Positions 8,895 to 20,226 of a DNA stretch of 64,000 nucleotides are shown here, piece after piece. Position 1 is the first letter of the stretch. Each line of letters begins with the position of its first letter. The notes beneath the pieces were generated by a model. It made no database searches. It was not told the DNA's origin and saw nothing but the letters and a program-made list of their open reading frames with translations. The DNA is from Phymorhynchus buccinoides (Eukaryota > Mollusca > Gastropoda > Neogastropoda > Raphitomidae). The stretch is from assembly GCA_017654935.2 (NCBI GenBank), contig CM065710.1:27019600-27083599 (forward strand), written 5' to 3'. The position numbers were made by a program, and so were the translations under genes.

Positions 8895-9785
8895 GTTTTT
8901 TTTTTGTCTGTCCCAAGGATATCTCACGAACCGCTTGACCGAATCGAGTCAAATTTTGTGTGAAGGTGTGCCACCTTAATAGGAAGAGATCCGCGCAAAC
9001 CATTTTGCCGTCGTGACCTTGACCTTGACGTACGACCTTGAAAACCGAAAATCTATTTTTAGCCATATCTCGGGCACCGATCAACATAGGATGTTGAAAC
9101 TTGGTATGAAGGTGGTTTGGCTTATGCCCGTTCTGATGATGGCATACCGATCAAGGTCAAGGTCAAGGTAAAAAAAGATCGCTGGAGCCTGAAAATAGGA
9201 GGGTCATTTTTTCTCCTTCTGTCTGTCCCAAGGATATCTCCCGAACCGCTTGACCGAATCGCTTCAAATTTTGTGTGCTTGTGTGTCACCACGAGAGGAA
9301 GGCTTCCGCGCAAAATATTGTTTTGCCGTCGTCACCTTGACCTTGGCGTACGACCTTGAAAACCGAAAATCTTTAAGGAGCCATTACTCCCACACCATTG
9401 GTGTTAGAGTCTTAAAATTTGGCATGTAGGTACTTTGACTTATGCCCGTTCTGATAGTGGCATACCGATTAAGATCAAGGTCAAGGTCCGGGAGATCGGT
9501 AGGCCTTGACAGTGGTAGTGGTCTACAAATTGGGTTTTAAGCCATATTTTCCAAATTTGTACTTGACAGAAACGCTTCAGATTGTGTGTGGTACTGTATA
9601 CCCTAGAGAAGAACACATCCGAGCATAAATGATCACCATGCTCATCTTGACCTTGAAGTGTGACCTTGAAAATTGAAATTTCCTTCTTTGCGCTATATAT
9701 ATATCTTGTTCAAGCTGTATCTCGTGAACAAGAAGACAAAATCCCTTCCAATTTTGTGTCAGGGTGTGACTGCTAGCGGGGTGTC
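8895..9785. repeat. Degenerate ~310 bp tandem repeat rich in TGACCTTGA motifs
   Basis: CTGTCCCAAGGATATCTC and CGAACCGCTTGACCGAATCG recur at 8908 and 9220, with weaker units near 9540 and 9700. Each unit carries TGACCTTGACC or TCAAGGTCAAGG (9014, 9151-9169, 9332, 9470-9488, 9645, 9661). The block ACCGAATCGCTTCAAATTT also appears at 34868, linking it to the repeat at 34835-35150. Confidence 0.75.
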
Positions 9786-9849
9786 ACATAGTGCGTGGGC
9801 ATTGTTGGTGACGGGCATGTCTGCCGCTCGGGGGACGCCCTTGTTCTTC

Positions 9850-10107
9850 TTTGTCTTACTTATTATATTTATTACTACCATTCTTAAGTATTGTTGTTGT
9901 GTTTGTTATTGTTATTATTTCATTATTATATTATTATTAATTATCCTTTCTTGTTATGATTATTCAGTAGTCTTGTGATTATATTCCTTCTATTATTATT
10001 ATTATTTTAATTGTTCTTCTTCTTCTTCTTTCTATATTATGATCATCATATTATTATTATTATTCTCTATCTCATCATCATCATCATTATTAAGATTATT
10101 ATCATCA

Positions 10108-10144
<37 letters not shown>

Positions 10145-10275
10145 CATATTATTATCATCATTATTATTATAGTATATTATCATAGTCATTATCAGTATCA
10201 TTATTATTATCATTACTTATTATTCTCATTATTATTATTATTATATATTAGTATTGTTATTATTACTGATGTCCG
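9850..10275. repeat. ATT/ATC-rich microsatellite, 420 bp
   Basis: Imperfect (ATT)n with ATC and CTT interruptions; no gene. 10280-10630 that follows is AT-rich unique-looking DNA with nothing recognised. Confidence 0.9.
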
Positions 10276-10629
10276 ATTTTGTAGGCATTCTCAAACACTA
10301 CATTAAACACATACATCGTGCAATTGTTTAACAATTCAGAAAAAAACCATTTGATTTATAAATAACAAGATTCTTTGTTTATGTACATAAGATATAACAA
10401 ACTTTGGAAATTACTTGAGTGTTTTCACAAGCTAAAAGCATTGCAAGTTTAAGTTGGAAACCAAACCGTAATCTGACGATTTTCTTCTTTTTCTTCTTCG
10501 ATCGCTCTGACAGTTTCCTGTCAAATTTTGAACGCAGATGCGTCATGCTGCCATCATGCACCTAACTAAGAAACAGATTTGCCCTAAAGTAAATCTGACT
10601 TGGGCTGGAGGAAATCTGTTTGAAAGTGA

Positions 10630-10860
10630 TTCTTGAACTTGAAGGGGTAAACAGGGGCTAGGGGAATGGACGCAGGTAAGGCAGAAAGATAGACAGTAGA
10701 TGACATTCAGCAAAAGGGAAAAGGCAGAGTCAAAAAGGGCAGTGACAGATTCGAGGAAGTTACAAAGCACAGAACTTCCAGAAGGTAAGATAACTATTTA
10801 CACAAAAGACCCCCCCGGTATCCCCACGACGGGAGGGGGGGGGGAGGGTGGGGGCGATTC
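10630..10860 (-). repeat. Dispersed repeat family R, inverted copy
   Basis: Contains CAAAAGGGAAAAGGCAGAGTC, GAGGAAGTTACAAAGCACAG and ACTTCCAGAAGGTAAG then a C run and GGTATCCCC, in the order seen at 7680-7800. Confidence 0.65.
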
Positions 10861-10985
10861 CAGTGAAACCTAATGACTGACATGACGCGCGTGTTGAAAT
10901 ACTTACCACGAAACTCCATTTGGTCTGTCTCGTTATGCTTGGGGGGACTTTGAAAGTCTGTATCTGATCTACTTCATACTTACAT

Positions 10986-11020
<35 letters not shown>

Positions 11021-11063
11021 CTCTCTCTCTCTCTCTCTCTCCTCTCCCTCTCTCTCTCTCACT
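10986..11063. repeat. CT dinucleotide microsatellite
   Basis: (CT)n with a few interruptions on the plus strand. The following 11064-11840 is pyrimidine-rich with short open frames but no recognisable domain or convincing splice structure. Confidence 0.9.
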
Positions 11064-11842
11064 AAAATCATGCCTAAAAAGATTGCCTAAAAGTCTTTTC
11101 AGCGTCTTTGAAGTATGAATGATTCTGTGATTGTTCTACATAGTACTGACAGCCTTTGGCTTAGGAATCTCTCTCTCATCTCACTCTCGCTCTTCATTTC
11201 TCATTTCTGTCAATAATGTTTTCCTCCACACGTTCAATCCAGTCACTCGCCAACCTCACCCATCCAAACAAATTCACACCACCTTTCGAATGTATGGTCA
11301 GTTTTCACCGTAATGGTGTCATCAACTCTTCTTGTTCGTTCTCTCTCGTAGTTTTTATTCTATTCTTGCCGGCCTTCCAAATACATTTCACAAACTCCAA
11401 AGAATCTAAGCAATGGCTGCATGACGTATCCCTTAAGTCCTCAAGTTTGAACATGTTTCTCCCCTTCTGCACTCTCTGCACTGTTGCCACTCTCCAGCAG
11501 ATCACTACAAGCTTTCTTCTCTTACTTTGCTGTCATTTCTGTCTCTGCTCCTCTTACCTGTCTCTCTACTTCATACTTACATTCCAATCTCGTCATCTCC
11601 GTTCTTCTCTGATTCTCGTCTCTACATTCCTCCCTCAATTAAAAACGAAAACTTATGGCGAGAGTATTCCTTTTTTCTTTTCAGCCCCAGCTACTTGACC
11701 ACTCCCTCTGTCTCTCAGACATTCCAACTCCTGTCAGTTTTCAAAGTCCACCTGAAGCCAGCTATTCTCTACACTACTGTCCCCCATGATGATTGTGAGA
11801 ATTGAACGCGGGTGTCGAGGAGGATGGCATTGGAAAGGTGAG

Positions 11843-12062
11843 ACAGAAGTGTGTGTGTTCGTGGCGCGCTAGCATATGCTTGTGCATGTGGCGATATTTC
11901 CGTGCTGCACGTGTGTCTTGTGCTTCGTGCATGTGTGTCATGATGTGTATGTATGTGTGTGTTTGTGTCTTTGGTTTTATGTATGTTGTATGTTGTGCTG
12001 CGCATGTCAATGATATCTGTTGTCAGTGTGTGTGCTGGGTGCGTGCGAGCATGGGTATTGTG
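11843..12062. repeat. Degenerate TG-rich stretch
   Basis: Imperfect TG/CG alternation; open frames here are compositional. Confidence 0.7.
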
Positions 12063-12075
12063 TGATTTGGTTAAT

Positions 12076-12172
12076 GTTTTTTTGTAAAGCGCATGAGCAA
12101 CGAGCCTGGGATGCCCGGCTAGATAAGCTTTCTTTATTAATTATTATTATTATTATTATTTTTATTATTCTT
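12076..12172 (+). repeat. SINE/LINE 3' tail ending in (ATT)n
   Basis: TTTGTAAAGCGCATGAGCA is followed by a degenerate hairpin and a (TTA)n tail. The same design (TAAAGCGCACTGAGC, GCGCTATATAAAT, ATT tail) is better preserved at 32068-32160 and 59660-59755. Confidence 0.6.
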
Positions 12173-12370
12173 TTCTATGTTAGTTTTCAAAGTCACAATT
12201 AAAAAAAATGTGTGTCATCATTCTTGTGTTCGTTTCTCTCGTAGTGTTCCCATTTATTTGTGTGCAGAGCCTCGCTTCTGAAAGAATGCAAATCCCGCTG
12301 ATACTCTGCATGCCGGGGCTAGGTCTGGCGATGCCGGGACAGTTGCATCCGTGTATGTGGGTGTTTGGTA

Positions 12371-12500
12371 ACAGTGGACCTCCCTTATAAGAACCTCCCA
12401 TTATAAGACTCCCTCCATATAAGACCTACTTCTTTGAGCGCTGGCCTTCTTTGTAATTATTGAAATCACCTCCCTTATAAGACCCCTCCCTTCAAGACCT
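12371..12500. mobile_element. MITE family M, rearranged copy
   Basis: Starts AACAGTGGACCTCCCTTATAAG and contains CCATATAAGACCTACTTC and ATCACCTCCCTTATAAG, in the opposite order to 32160-33103; the second end is missing. Confidence 0.6.
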
Positions 12501-12501
12501 C

Positions 12502-12526
12502 ACGCTTCTCGGCCTTTTGCTAAGAC
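12502..12526 (+). pseudogene. U2 snRNA 5'-end-like fragment
   Basis: The block CGCTTCTCGGCCTTTTG followed by CTAAGA matches the first ~25 bases of metazoan U2 snRNA, missing one G. The rest of U2 (branch-point recognition region, Sm site) is absent, so this is at most a truncated retro-pseudogene or the head of a SINE. It starts directly where the MITE M copy ends. Confidence 0.5.
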
Positions 12527-12659
12527 AGTGATTTCAGGAACATACATTTTTGTTTATACCTTGTTGGTTTTGTTCATGACGCCCGTCGTACATAGCGAAG
12601 CCGATACGCGACGTTTAAACTGAACTCCATCCAAGACCCTCATTTTGGATGTTTTTTTC

Positions 12660-13110
12660 AGGGCCGATCACAGATTTTGAGGGGGGGGGGGTGCTTGAAA
12701 CATTTTTTTTAGTTAGCCGGGGCTCCAGGGCCGCCTAGGCCCCTGTGGGGTCCAGGGGCAAAGCCTGGTGTGGGGTCCCTGCCGAAAAACGAGTTTCACA
12801 TTTTAATAAAACTGTTTTTTGTGAGCTCAGAAACCAGAACTCTTAAGAGCGTTTTGGATAATTTTCACCTTGCTTAGCTGGCATTCGACAACACACAAAA
12901 GACAATCAAACATTTATCACCTTATTGCAGAGCATCTCCTTTATCTACTTTGTTCCTTTTTAGAGCATCTCCTTTGTCCTTTTTTCTTTTGGACATCCGA
13001 GGGGGGTGGGGTGTGTGTCTGCAGCCCCAAGCCCCCCCCGCCCCCCCCTAGAATCCGGGGTCCCTGCTTTTTGGAAGTTCTTTATAAAGGTGAAGTGTTC
13101 CCCACTGTAT
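12660..13110. repeat. GC-rich dispersed repeat family S
   Basis: GGGGTCCAGGGGCAAAGCC and GGCCGCCTAGGCCCC near 12730, with a G run at 12679 and a C run near 13030. The core GGGGTCCAGGGGC recurs at 31240 and a variant at 34470. Its class is unknown to me. Confidence 0.55.
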
Positions 13111-13197
13111 TGGTAATATAAAGTATTGGTATTTGATTGCTTTTCTATGACATTTCTAATTTCTATCTACTAAATTCGGGCTGCCACCCCGCACACT

Positions 13198-13262
13198 CTG
13201 TGTCTATGTGTGTGTGGTTTGTGTGTTTGTGTGTTTGTGTGTGTTGTGTGTGTGTGTGGACT
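13198..13262. repeat. TG microsatellite
   Basis: (TG)n with TTTG interruptions; 13263-13665 shows only a fragment of element K (AAAATGATGTTTCGTTT at 13526). Confidence 0.85.
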
Positions 13263-13665
13263 GAAGGGGAAGGTGGGGAGGACGGGGTAAATTTTGAACA
13301 AATTGACAACTCTTCCTTTGTCACTTGGGTTCTCTACGTGCGGCAAAAGTGCACGGGGACCTCGTTTTTTGTTTGTTTGTTTTGTCGTCTCATCCGAACG
13401 ACTCGCGTTCAGACCCACTGACGCCACCAGCGATTAATTCCCTTAGTCCCTTAGGTGTTTTGTTCTGGGTGGCTGTGACCCAACATACAATTCCCCCAAC
13501 CTTCAAATTGGAAAAGCTGTGCTATAAAATGATGTTTCGTTTCAATGTGGGGGCATTTGGATGGGAGTCAAGACAAGCCTGTCAAAACAGGATTTAGGAA
13601 AATTAATATGACCCCTCATTGAAGTGGCAATTCTGTACTTTAGATTAGACAAAGAAACCAAAGGA

Positions 13666-14165
13666 NNNNNNNNNNNNNNNNNNNNNNNNNNNNNNNNNNN
13701 NNNNNNNNNNNNNNNNNNNNNNNNNNNNNNNNNNNNNNNNNNNNNNNNNNNNNNNNNNNNNNNNNNNNNNNNNNNNNNNNNNNNNNNNNNNNNNNNNNNN
13801 NNNNNNNNNNNNNNNNNNNNNNNNNNNNNNNNNNNNNNNNNNNNNNNNNNNNNNNNNNNNNNNNNNNNNNNNNNNNNNNNNNNNNNNNNNNNNNNNNNNN
13901 NNNNNNNNNNNNNNNNNNNNNNNNNNNNNNNNNNNNNNNNNNNNNNNNNNNNNNNNNNNNNNNNNNNNNNNNNNNNNNNNNNNNNNNNNNNNNNNNNNNN
14001 NNNNNNNNNNNNNNNNNNNNNNNNNNNNNNNNNNNNNNNNNNNNNNNNNNNNNNNNNNNNNNNNNNNNNNNNNNNNNNNNNNNNNNNNNNNNNNNNNNNN
14101 NNNNNNNNNNNNNNNNNNNNNNNNNNNNNNNNNNNNNNNNNNNNNNNNNNNNNNNNNNNNNNNNN
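13666..14165. other. Assembly gap of 500 N
   Basis: Exactly 500 N, a conventional placeholder. It separates the plus-strand lectin exons from everything to the right. Confidence 1.
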
Positions 14166-14497
14166 AGGGCAAGCATCGGCCATTCTTAAGAAAAAACACA
14201 ATTTAAATTCTAGCCTAGCTGAAGAAAATGCATGACCTACCACGTTTTAAAAACCCTTATATGTATAAAGATCATTCCGAAGAACCATATAAAGATTGTC
14301 CTTTATCAATCTGGAAAGATAAGATGTTAGAGAAACACAAATATCCCCATAACTCAAAATGACACAAAAATTGATTTGTGACTTTCCAAAGCTGTTGTGA
14401 AGAAACTAGCCCAGCGATCTCTTAATGTCCCTTTCGTGGGCTAGGTCACATGTGGCATGGGACGGCAGAAGAAGAAGGAAGTCATGAGTAAGTACCA

Positions 14498-14582
14498 TGC
14501 ACACGTTGTTCCTCACAAAGCGCCCCGCTGTTACAGCTCGTTTCTGCCCTGCTGTCGTCAAACCGGGTCCCTACGTTCTGTC
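14498..14582 (-). pseudogene. Damaged copy of cysteine-module exon B (B'')
   Basis: The counterpart of 55101-55184 inside the 14.2-23.5 kb copy. Same order of blocks on the minus strand (GGGACCCGGT, GCAGGGCAGAAACGAGCTG, AACAGCGGGGCGCTTTGTGAG), but it carries extra bases (for example an added G/C in the block matching GAACAACGTG and one in the block matching AGAAAGTAGG) that break the frame. The donor position reads GGTACTTACTC instead of GTGAGTACT. Either a decayed duplicate or sequence error in an unpolished copy. Confidence 0.6.
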
Positions 14583-14760
14583 CTAAGGAAAGACCACACA
14601 GCACAGGTTATAATAACCTACTCCTCATGGTGTGCTACTACACAACATGCAAAAACCTGAAGGGCGGGGTCCAGGGGTAATGGTCCCCCTGCACAGCTGA
14701 AGCAAACATTGATTTGTGAAGGTATTTTAGTTGCTTTTCACAATTATACCAATGCGTATT

Positions 14761-15168
14761 TCACCTTTCACCGCCAATGTGGCATTTTTTACACAAAAGG
14801 TTTGACACCCAGTCATAATGAGCAACAAGACCTGGGTCGGTATTCACGTTGATAGCATGAGACTTAGACATGATTGATCACTTAGAAGCTCTCCAATAAA
14901 ATCCTATTAAATCCTTAGGGACATGAATAGAGCTTCTAGTTAGATCATGCTAAGCTCTCATTGCTATCTCAAAACGTGATAACGACCCAGGCCCGTTATT
15001 GATGATCATCTTATGTCGTAATGTTGGGAGGTAAAGAGGTAATGTTTTACGTGTCTTAGAGGAATAACAATTATTATTGCAGATTTTTTTGTTTATTCCC
15101 AGGTCCAGTTTAATGGTATTTTGGGGGCTGAAAATAGCTGGCGGTCTTGGATGAAAGGGTTTTAAAGT
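14761..15168. mobile_element. Copy of composite piggyBac-type MITE with nested palindrome
   Basis: Indel-rich counterpart of 55364-55767. CACCTTTCACCGCCAATG at the left and GAAAGGGTTTTAAAG at the right; the nested palindrome (14833-14990) begins GGGTCGGTATTCACGTTG. Confidence 0.6.
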
Positions 15169-15339
15169 GTGCTGAAAAAATACAGTAGACACACAAAGAT
15201 CGGTTGACAAATTTAAAAAAGAAAAGGAACTTCCTTTTATGGTAACATTAAGAAACAAGAAATCTTATATACCAGGAAAAGTTTGCCACCCATTCCTCCC
15301 AGCATGAGTTGGATATCAAAACAAGGAAAACAAAACCTA

Positions 15340-15575
15340 CTTTACCCTTACTCGCAATGTGCGCATTTTGCACACAATGATTTAAAACAGCCATAAAAGC
15401 TCTTGAATCAGGGTTGTTATTGCAATGATATTGTTGTTCTAAATTTAGGCAGTAAGGACTCACCCTCAAATGTGTTTCACAGCAAGCAACAATATTGCAG
15501 ACAATATCTTTCTGTACTCAAGTAGCTTTAAATGGAAAATTTTGGCTCAAAGATGGCTGGCGGGAAAGGGTTAAA
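15340..15575. mobile_element. Copy of piggyBac-type MITE
   Basis: Counterpart of 55947-56196, with degraded ends (TTTACCCTTACTCGC and GCGGGAAAGGGTTAAAA). Confidence 0.55.
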
Positions 15576-15719
15576 AAAGCTTGTCGGTGGACGGTCGTGG
15601 TGGTGCCCCGGAGGAGGACCCACTCACGCGTGGTGCCAATTGATCCTTAGTAGATGTTTTAAATTGTTAACTTTGTGGTGCCGTATGGTTGACGGATTAG
15701 TTATTGTGACTGTTTTAAG

Positions 15720-15828
15720 CCCTTAAATAATAGTGGTGTTCTATTTGTAATTCTGTGTTGCACCCGAAGGCAATTTATCTGTATATAGAGATAATAAGAT
15801 TACTTGACTTGACTTGACTTGACTCACT
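15720..15828 (+). repeat. Retroposon 3' end with (ACTTG)n tail
   Basis: GTAATTCTGTGTTGCACCCG, then GTATATAGAGATAATAAGATT and (ACTTG)n. The intact version at 56365-56462 has AATAAAGATT before the pentamer tail, a polyadenylation-signal-like end. Confidence 0.55.
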
Positions 15829-15834
15829 AAGAGA

Positions 15835-16390
15835 AATAATGGTCATCAGGAAAGGGCTTAGTAGGCAGCGGTTGTGGGCCTGGAACAGGACTCCAATGAA
15901 CTCCACCGAATCATGACCAGCAGCAGTGCAGTGTCTCCCGGCTGATGCCTCCCTGACGGCCGAACATAGATTCGCGTGCCGCTTGCCAATGTGGCTATTG
16001 GGATTCTGCGACTTGGAACAAACCGGGGTTTGTGGCTGCGAGTTGGGACGCGGATGAGCACGGCCACTGAAGGACCACAATATGGGACAGCAAAAAAACA
16101 AAACTACCTTAGAAATAACTCTTTAAAAAAGTACTGACACAGTGCAGCGTCAGATATCCGTCTGTATGAACATCATGTCTCAACTTCAGTTGTTTGAGAA
16201 AAAAGGTCTTCCATTATTAATTCCTTGCGTTATTCTTCTCATTATCATTTTATTTGATCTCTTGCTGGTTCTTCCATGCGAAATTGACCCTTCGCTGGTC
16301 TTACAATGATAAATGACCCCTTTCGACTGGACTTCAACTGCATTGGAACTTTGTGGTTCCTCATGGAATCTTAAAGGTTATCTTTTAGCT
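15835..16390. repeat. Duplicated non-coding segment (matches 56470-57055)
   Basis: Includes TTAGTAGGCAGCGGTTGTG, CTCCAATGAACTCCACCGAA and GGAACAAACCGGGGT, all present at 56495-56680. No coding frame. Confidence 0.5.
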
Positions 16391-16399
16391 TTGATCCCT

Positions 16400-16612
16400 G
16401 TGTGAGAGAGAGAGAGAGAGAGGGGAGGGAGAGAGAGGAGAGAGAGAGAGAGGAGACAGAGACAGAGACGAGAGAGACACGTACAGAGAGAGAGAGAGGG
16501 AGGAAAGAGACAAAAAACAGAACAATGAACGTTTGAGAGAGAGAGAAGAGAGGAGACGGAGAGAGAGAGCGACCGAGAGATGAGCGAGAGAGAGAGAGAG
16601 AGAGAGATGCGA
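16400..16612. repeat. GA dinucleotide tract
   Basis: (GA)n with scattered interruptions; corresponds to 57058-57252. Confidence 0.9.
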
Positions 16613-16996
16613 AAGTTTCATTCTGTTAGGCCTTGGCCCCTCAGAAAGGAGTATACAGAATACCATTACATTCCAGAAATGCCATTCACATGAATATAGC
16701 AATCATTTCATCACACAAAACAAAATAATGCTAAATCATAGTACTTGTTTTTTACACACAGGTAAGTTAGCATCTAGAAAATCATAAACGTATTGTAGAA
16801 GTATGTAGCAACGCCACTCGAATGAATAAGTATGATACATGATCTCGAATTTGAAAAGCTTCACACATATATAACGCAAACTGTTCAGGTGTTTCTATTC
16901 CAGGGTCAACAACATTCAATCTGAAAAGACAGGGTTGCGATAAATATTTAATGGAATATACTTTCTCTAGTCTAATAGAAAAGTTCTGGACAACAG

Positions 16997-17052
16997 AGAG
17001 AGATGAGAGAGAGAGACCAGAGAGAGGAGAGAGAGATAGAGAGACAGAAGAC

Positions 17053-17101
<49 letters not shown>

Positions 17102-17505
17102 TTAGAGAGAGAGAGACAGACAGAGAGAGAGAGAGACAGACAGAGAGAGAGAGAGAGGAGAGACAGAGAGAGAGAGAGATAGAGAGACCAGACAGACAGA
17201 CAGAGACAGAGAGAGAGAGAAGAGACAGACACAGAGAGAGAGAGAGACAGAGAGGAGAGAGAAGAGAGAGAGAGAGACAGAGGAGAGAGAGAGAGACAGT
17301 TGAGAGAGAGAGAGAGAGAGACAGACAGAGGCAGAGAGAGAGAGAGATAGGAGCAGACAGAGAGGAGAGAGAGACAGGACACAGAGAGAGAGAGAGAGAC
17401 AAGACATACAGAGAGACAGAGAGGAGAGAGACAGACATACAGACAGAGAGAGAGACAGACAGACAATACAGACAGAGAGACAGGACAGATCAGACAGGAG
17501 ATAGA
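16997..17505. repeat. GA/GACA tract, 500 bp
   Basis: Purine-rich (GA)n with GACA tetramers; counterpart of 57680-58222. It abuts the exon A'' copy at 17512. Confidence 0.95.
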
Positions 17506-17511
17506 ACTTAC

Positions 17512-17641
17512 TGTAGGTGGTTAGAGTCTTGCGTAAAGGCTTCCTGATTGTCCCCACAAGCACACATACCGTGTCGACATGTGCCACCTCGCACTTCTCG
17601 CGCGCCGTGCAGGCACCACTACACACGATTGCTCACGGGCT
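17512..17641 (-). pseudogene. Damaged copy of cysteine-module exon A (A'')
   Basis: Minus-strand counterpart of 58231-58401, ending at donor GTAAG. Translating across frames gives the module pieces ACTAREKCEV, then a one-base loss before GTCRHGMCACGDNQEAFTQD, and a one-base gain in the block matching ACTCTACCACC; the terminal TGC is TAC. It lacks a ~40 bp purine-rich insertion seen in the other copy. It keeps the CAAGAC hexamer that is CAAAGAC at 58.25 kb, so the two copies carry different lesions. Confidence 0.6.
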
Positions 17642-17649
17642 TGTGTCGA

Positions 17650-18237
17650 AAGATTAAGATTAAGATATAGCACCGCGACAACTAAGGCCATGTCAGGCTG
17701 CACCACGTTATTATAAATCTTACCACGTATTAAAAACGGGATAAAACCAAGGTTAAAACCAAAATCCAAAAGTTTTTTTTGTAAAAACTTCTGTTAACAA
17801 AAACAGAAATCAATCACAAACTTAGCAAGGTAAAAAACATAACACGTTCTAAAGAATTAAAACAAACATAACAGTAGCTTACTCCAGTGGCAAAAATATT
17901 AATGTATTCAGAAAATAAAGATCATGTCAGGCGGAAACGTCACGGAACAAAATGTTCATCGACTCGCAGTGTGGTTTCTTCTAATGTCGTAATAAATCCC
18001 AGCATCCCAAAAGGACATGACGAAAAGAAAATTGTGAGATCGCATGAATACACAGCAAGGCGGGTCCTCTATTTTCAATAGACAAGGAATGCGTGTATAT
18101 TGTTGTGGTCCTGTATGTATATACATAATTCAGGGCCTTGCAAGTTTCAAATCAGCTCTCAAGACCCACCTATGCAAGATTACAATCCAACCTAGGCCAC
18201 TTACTTCTGGAACTGTATTATCACACACACAACACCC
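17650..18237. other. Duplicated AT-rich intronic DNA
   Basis: Matches 58405-59100 (for example CATGTCAGGCGGAAACGTCA at 17925). No exon or repeat of its own could be supported. Confidence 0.5.
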
Positions 18238-18272
18238 TCCCCCTCCCCCCCCCCCCCCCCCCCCCCCCCCCC
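18235..18272. repeat. Poly-C tract
   Basis: Over 30 C with few interruptions; counterpart of the much longer C-rich tract at 59105-59286. Confidence 0.95.
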
Positions 18273-18327
18273 ATATTAGTTTCACTTTGTTGTGATTCAA
18301 AGTCTACCCGTCAGCTTTTGCCGAGGA

Positions 18328-18420
18328 GATAGAGAGAGAGAGAATAGATGAGGAGGAGCTGAGAGGAGAAGAGAGACGAGAGAGAGAGGAGAGAGGAGAG
18401 ACGAGAGAGAGAGAGAGAGG
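18328..18420. repeat. GA tract
   Basis: (GA)n counterpart of 59345-59420. Confidence 0.9.
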
Positions 18421-18679
18421 TTTGTGTGTTGATGCTTTATCAAAACTGATTGTATTTGTATTGTGTATTGGTGGGGGGTGGTGGTGGTGATGGCTAACGG
18501 TGTGCGTGTGTAGTGAGTGCGCGCGCGTGTTGTGTGCTTGTTCGTGTGTGCGTGTGCGTCGCTCTTGCTTTTGTGCGTACAGTGCGTGACTGGTGTGGTG
18601 GGAGTCGGGGTGATGGTATGCCTATTTGAATGCTGTGAGCGATTTTTGGTTTTGTTGTTGAATTTGAAGACAGAAAAGA

Positions 18680-19200
18680 GAGGGAGGAGAGACATCCAGT
18701 GAGACATGGAGATGAGGGAGAGGAGAAGACCATGAGACCGAGAGACGGAGGTGAGAGAGAAGGGAAAGAGGGGATGAGAGGAAAGGAGAGAGAGAGAGGA
18801 GGGAGAGACCGAGGACATGGAGAGAGAAGAGGACGGAGGAGAAAGAGAGACGGGGAGGGAAGGGGAAAGAGAGAGAGAGGGGAGAGGGACGAGGAGAGAG
18901 GAAGGAGAGGGGGGAAAGAGGGAGGAGGGGAAACGATGGAGACAGGGGAGAGACGACAGAGGAGGAGGAGACATACACGAGGACACGAGAAGACATGAGG
19001 GAACGGAGGGAGAGATGAGAAAGAGAGCGAGAGGACGGGAAAGCAGCACAGGACAAGAGAGAGACGAGAGGGCAGGAAAGAGGAGAGGGAGGAGAGGAAA
19101 ACCAGAGCGATGAGTGGAGGAGGACAGAGGGGAGAAGAGAGGAAAAGAGAGAGACATACAAGAGGACAAGAGAAAGAAGGAAGAGAGAAAGAGAGGAGGA
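18680..19200. repeat. Degenerate GA/GGA purine tract
   Basis: Long strand-asymmetric purine run (AGAGAGG, GGAGGAG) with few pyrimidines; no counterpart of this length at 59.6 kb. Open frames of Ser/Leu/Pro on the minus strand are compositional. Confidence 0.9.
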
Positions 19201-20194
19201 GAGAGAAACAAAGAAGAAGAAAGAAAATCAAGAAAGAAGAAGAAGCAAGAGAAGATCAGAGAAGGAAGAAGAAAGAAGAAAGCAAGAAGAAGAACAAGAA
19301 ATAACGGGAAAGAGATAAGAAGGAAGAAACAAGCAAGAAGAACAGAACAGGAAAGAAGGACAGACGAACAAGTAAAGAAATTTTAGAGAGAAGAAGAGAA
19401 GCAGAAGAAGAAAGACAGAAAAGAAGAAGAAAGAAGGAAGAAGAAAAGAGAAAGAAGAAGAGAGAAACAAGAAAGAAGAATAGAAGAAAGAAGGAGAAGA
19501 AGAAGAGAAGAAGAAGAAAGAAGAAGAAGAAGAAGAAGAAGAAGAAAGAGAAGGTAGAAGAAGAGAAGAAGAAGAAGAATAAAAGAGAAGAAGAGGAAGA
19601 GAGAAAGAAGAAGAAGAGAAAGAAGAAGAAGAAGAGAGAAGAAGAAGGTAAGAAGAGAGAAGCAGAGACCAAGAAGTAAGAAGAAGTAAGTATGAAGAAG
19701 AAGAAGAAAGAGGGTAAGAAGAAGAAGAAGAAGTAAAAAGATAAAAAAGAGAAGAAGAAAGAAAAGAAGAAGAAGAGAAGAAGAGAAAGAAGAAAGAAGA
19801 AGAAGAAGAAGAAGAAGGAGAAAGAAGAAGAAAGAAGGAAGAAGAGAAGAAGAAGATAGAAGAAGAAGAGCGAAGAAGAAGAAGAAGAAGAAGAAAGAAG
19901 AAGAAGTAAGAAAGTGAGAAGAAGAGAGAAGAAGAGAGAGAAGAAAAGAAGAAGAAGAAGAAGAAAGAAGAAGGAAAGAAGAAGAAGAAGAAGAAGAAGA
20001 AGGAAGAAGAAGAAGAGAAGAGAAGAAGAAGAAAAAGAGAAGAAGAAGAAGAAGAAAGAAGAAGAAAGAAGAAAAGAGAAAGAAGAAAATAAGAAGAAGA
20101 AGGAAGAAGAAGAAGAAGAAGAAGAAGAAAGAAGGAAGAAGAGAAGAAAGAAGAAGAAAGAAAGAAGAAGAAGAAGAAAGAAGAAGAAAGAAAG

Positions 20195-20226
<32 letters not shown>

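Noticed and set aside
8895..9785. A hormone-responsive enhancer of a specific gene
   Set aside because: The half-sites are part of a repeat unit, so clustering alone does not show regulatory function.
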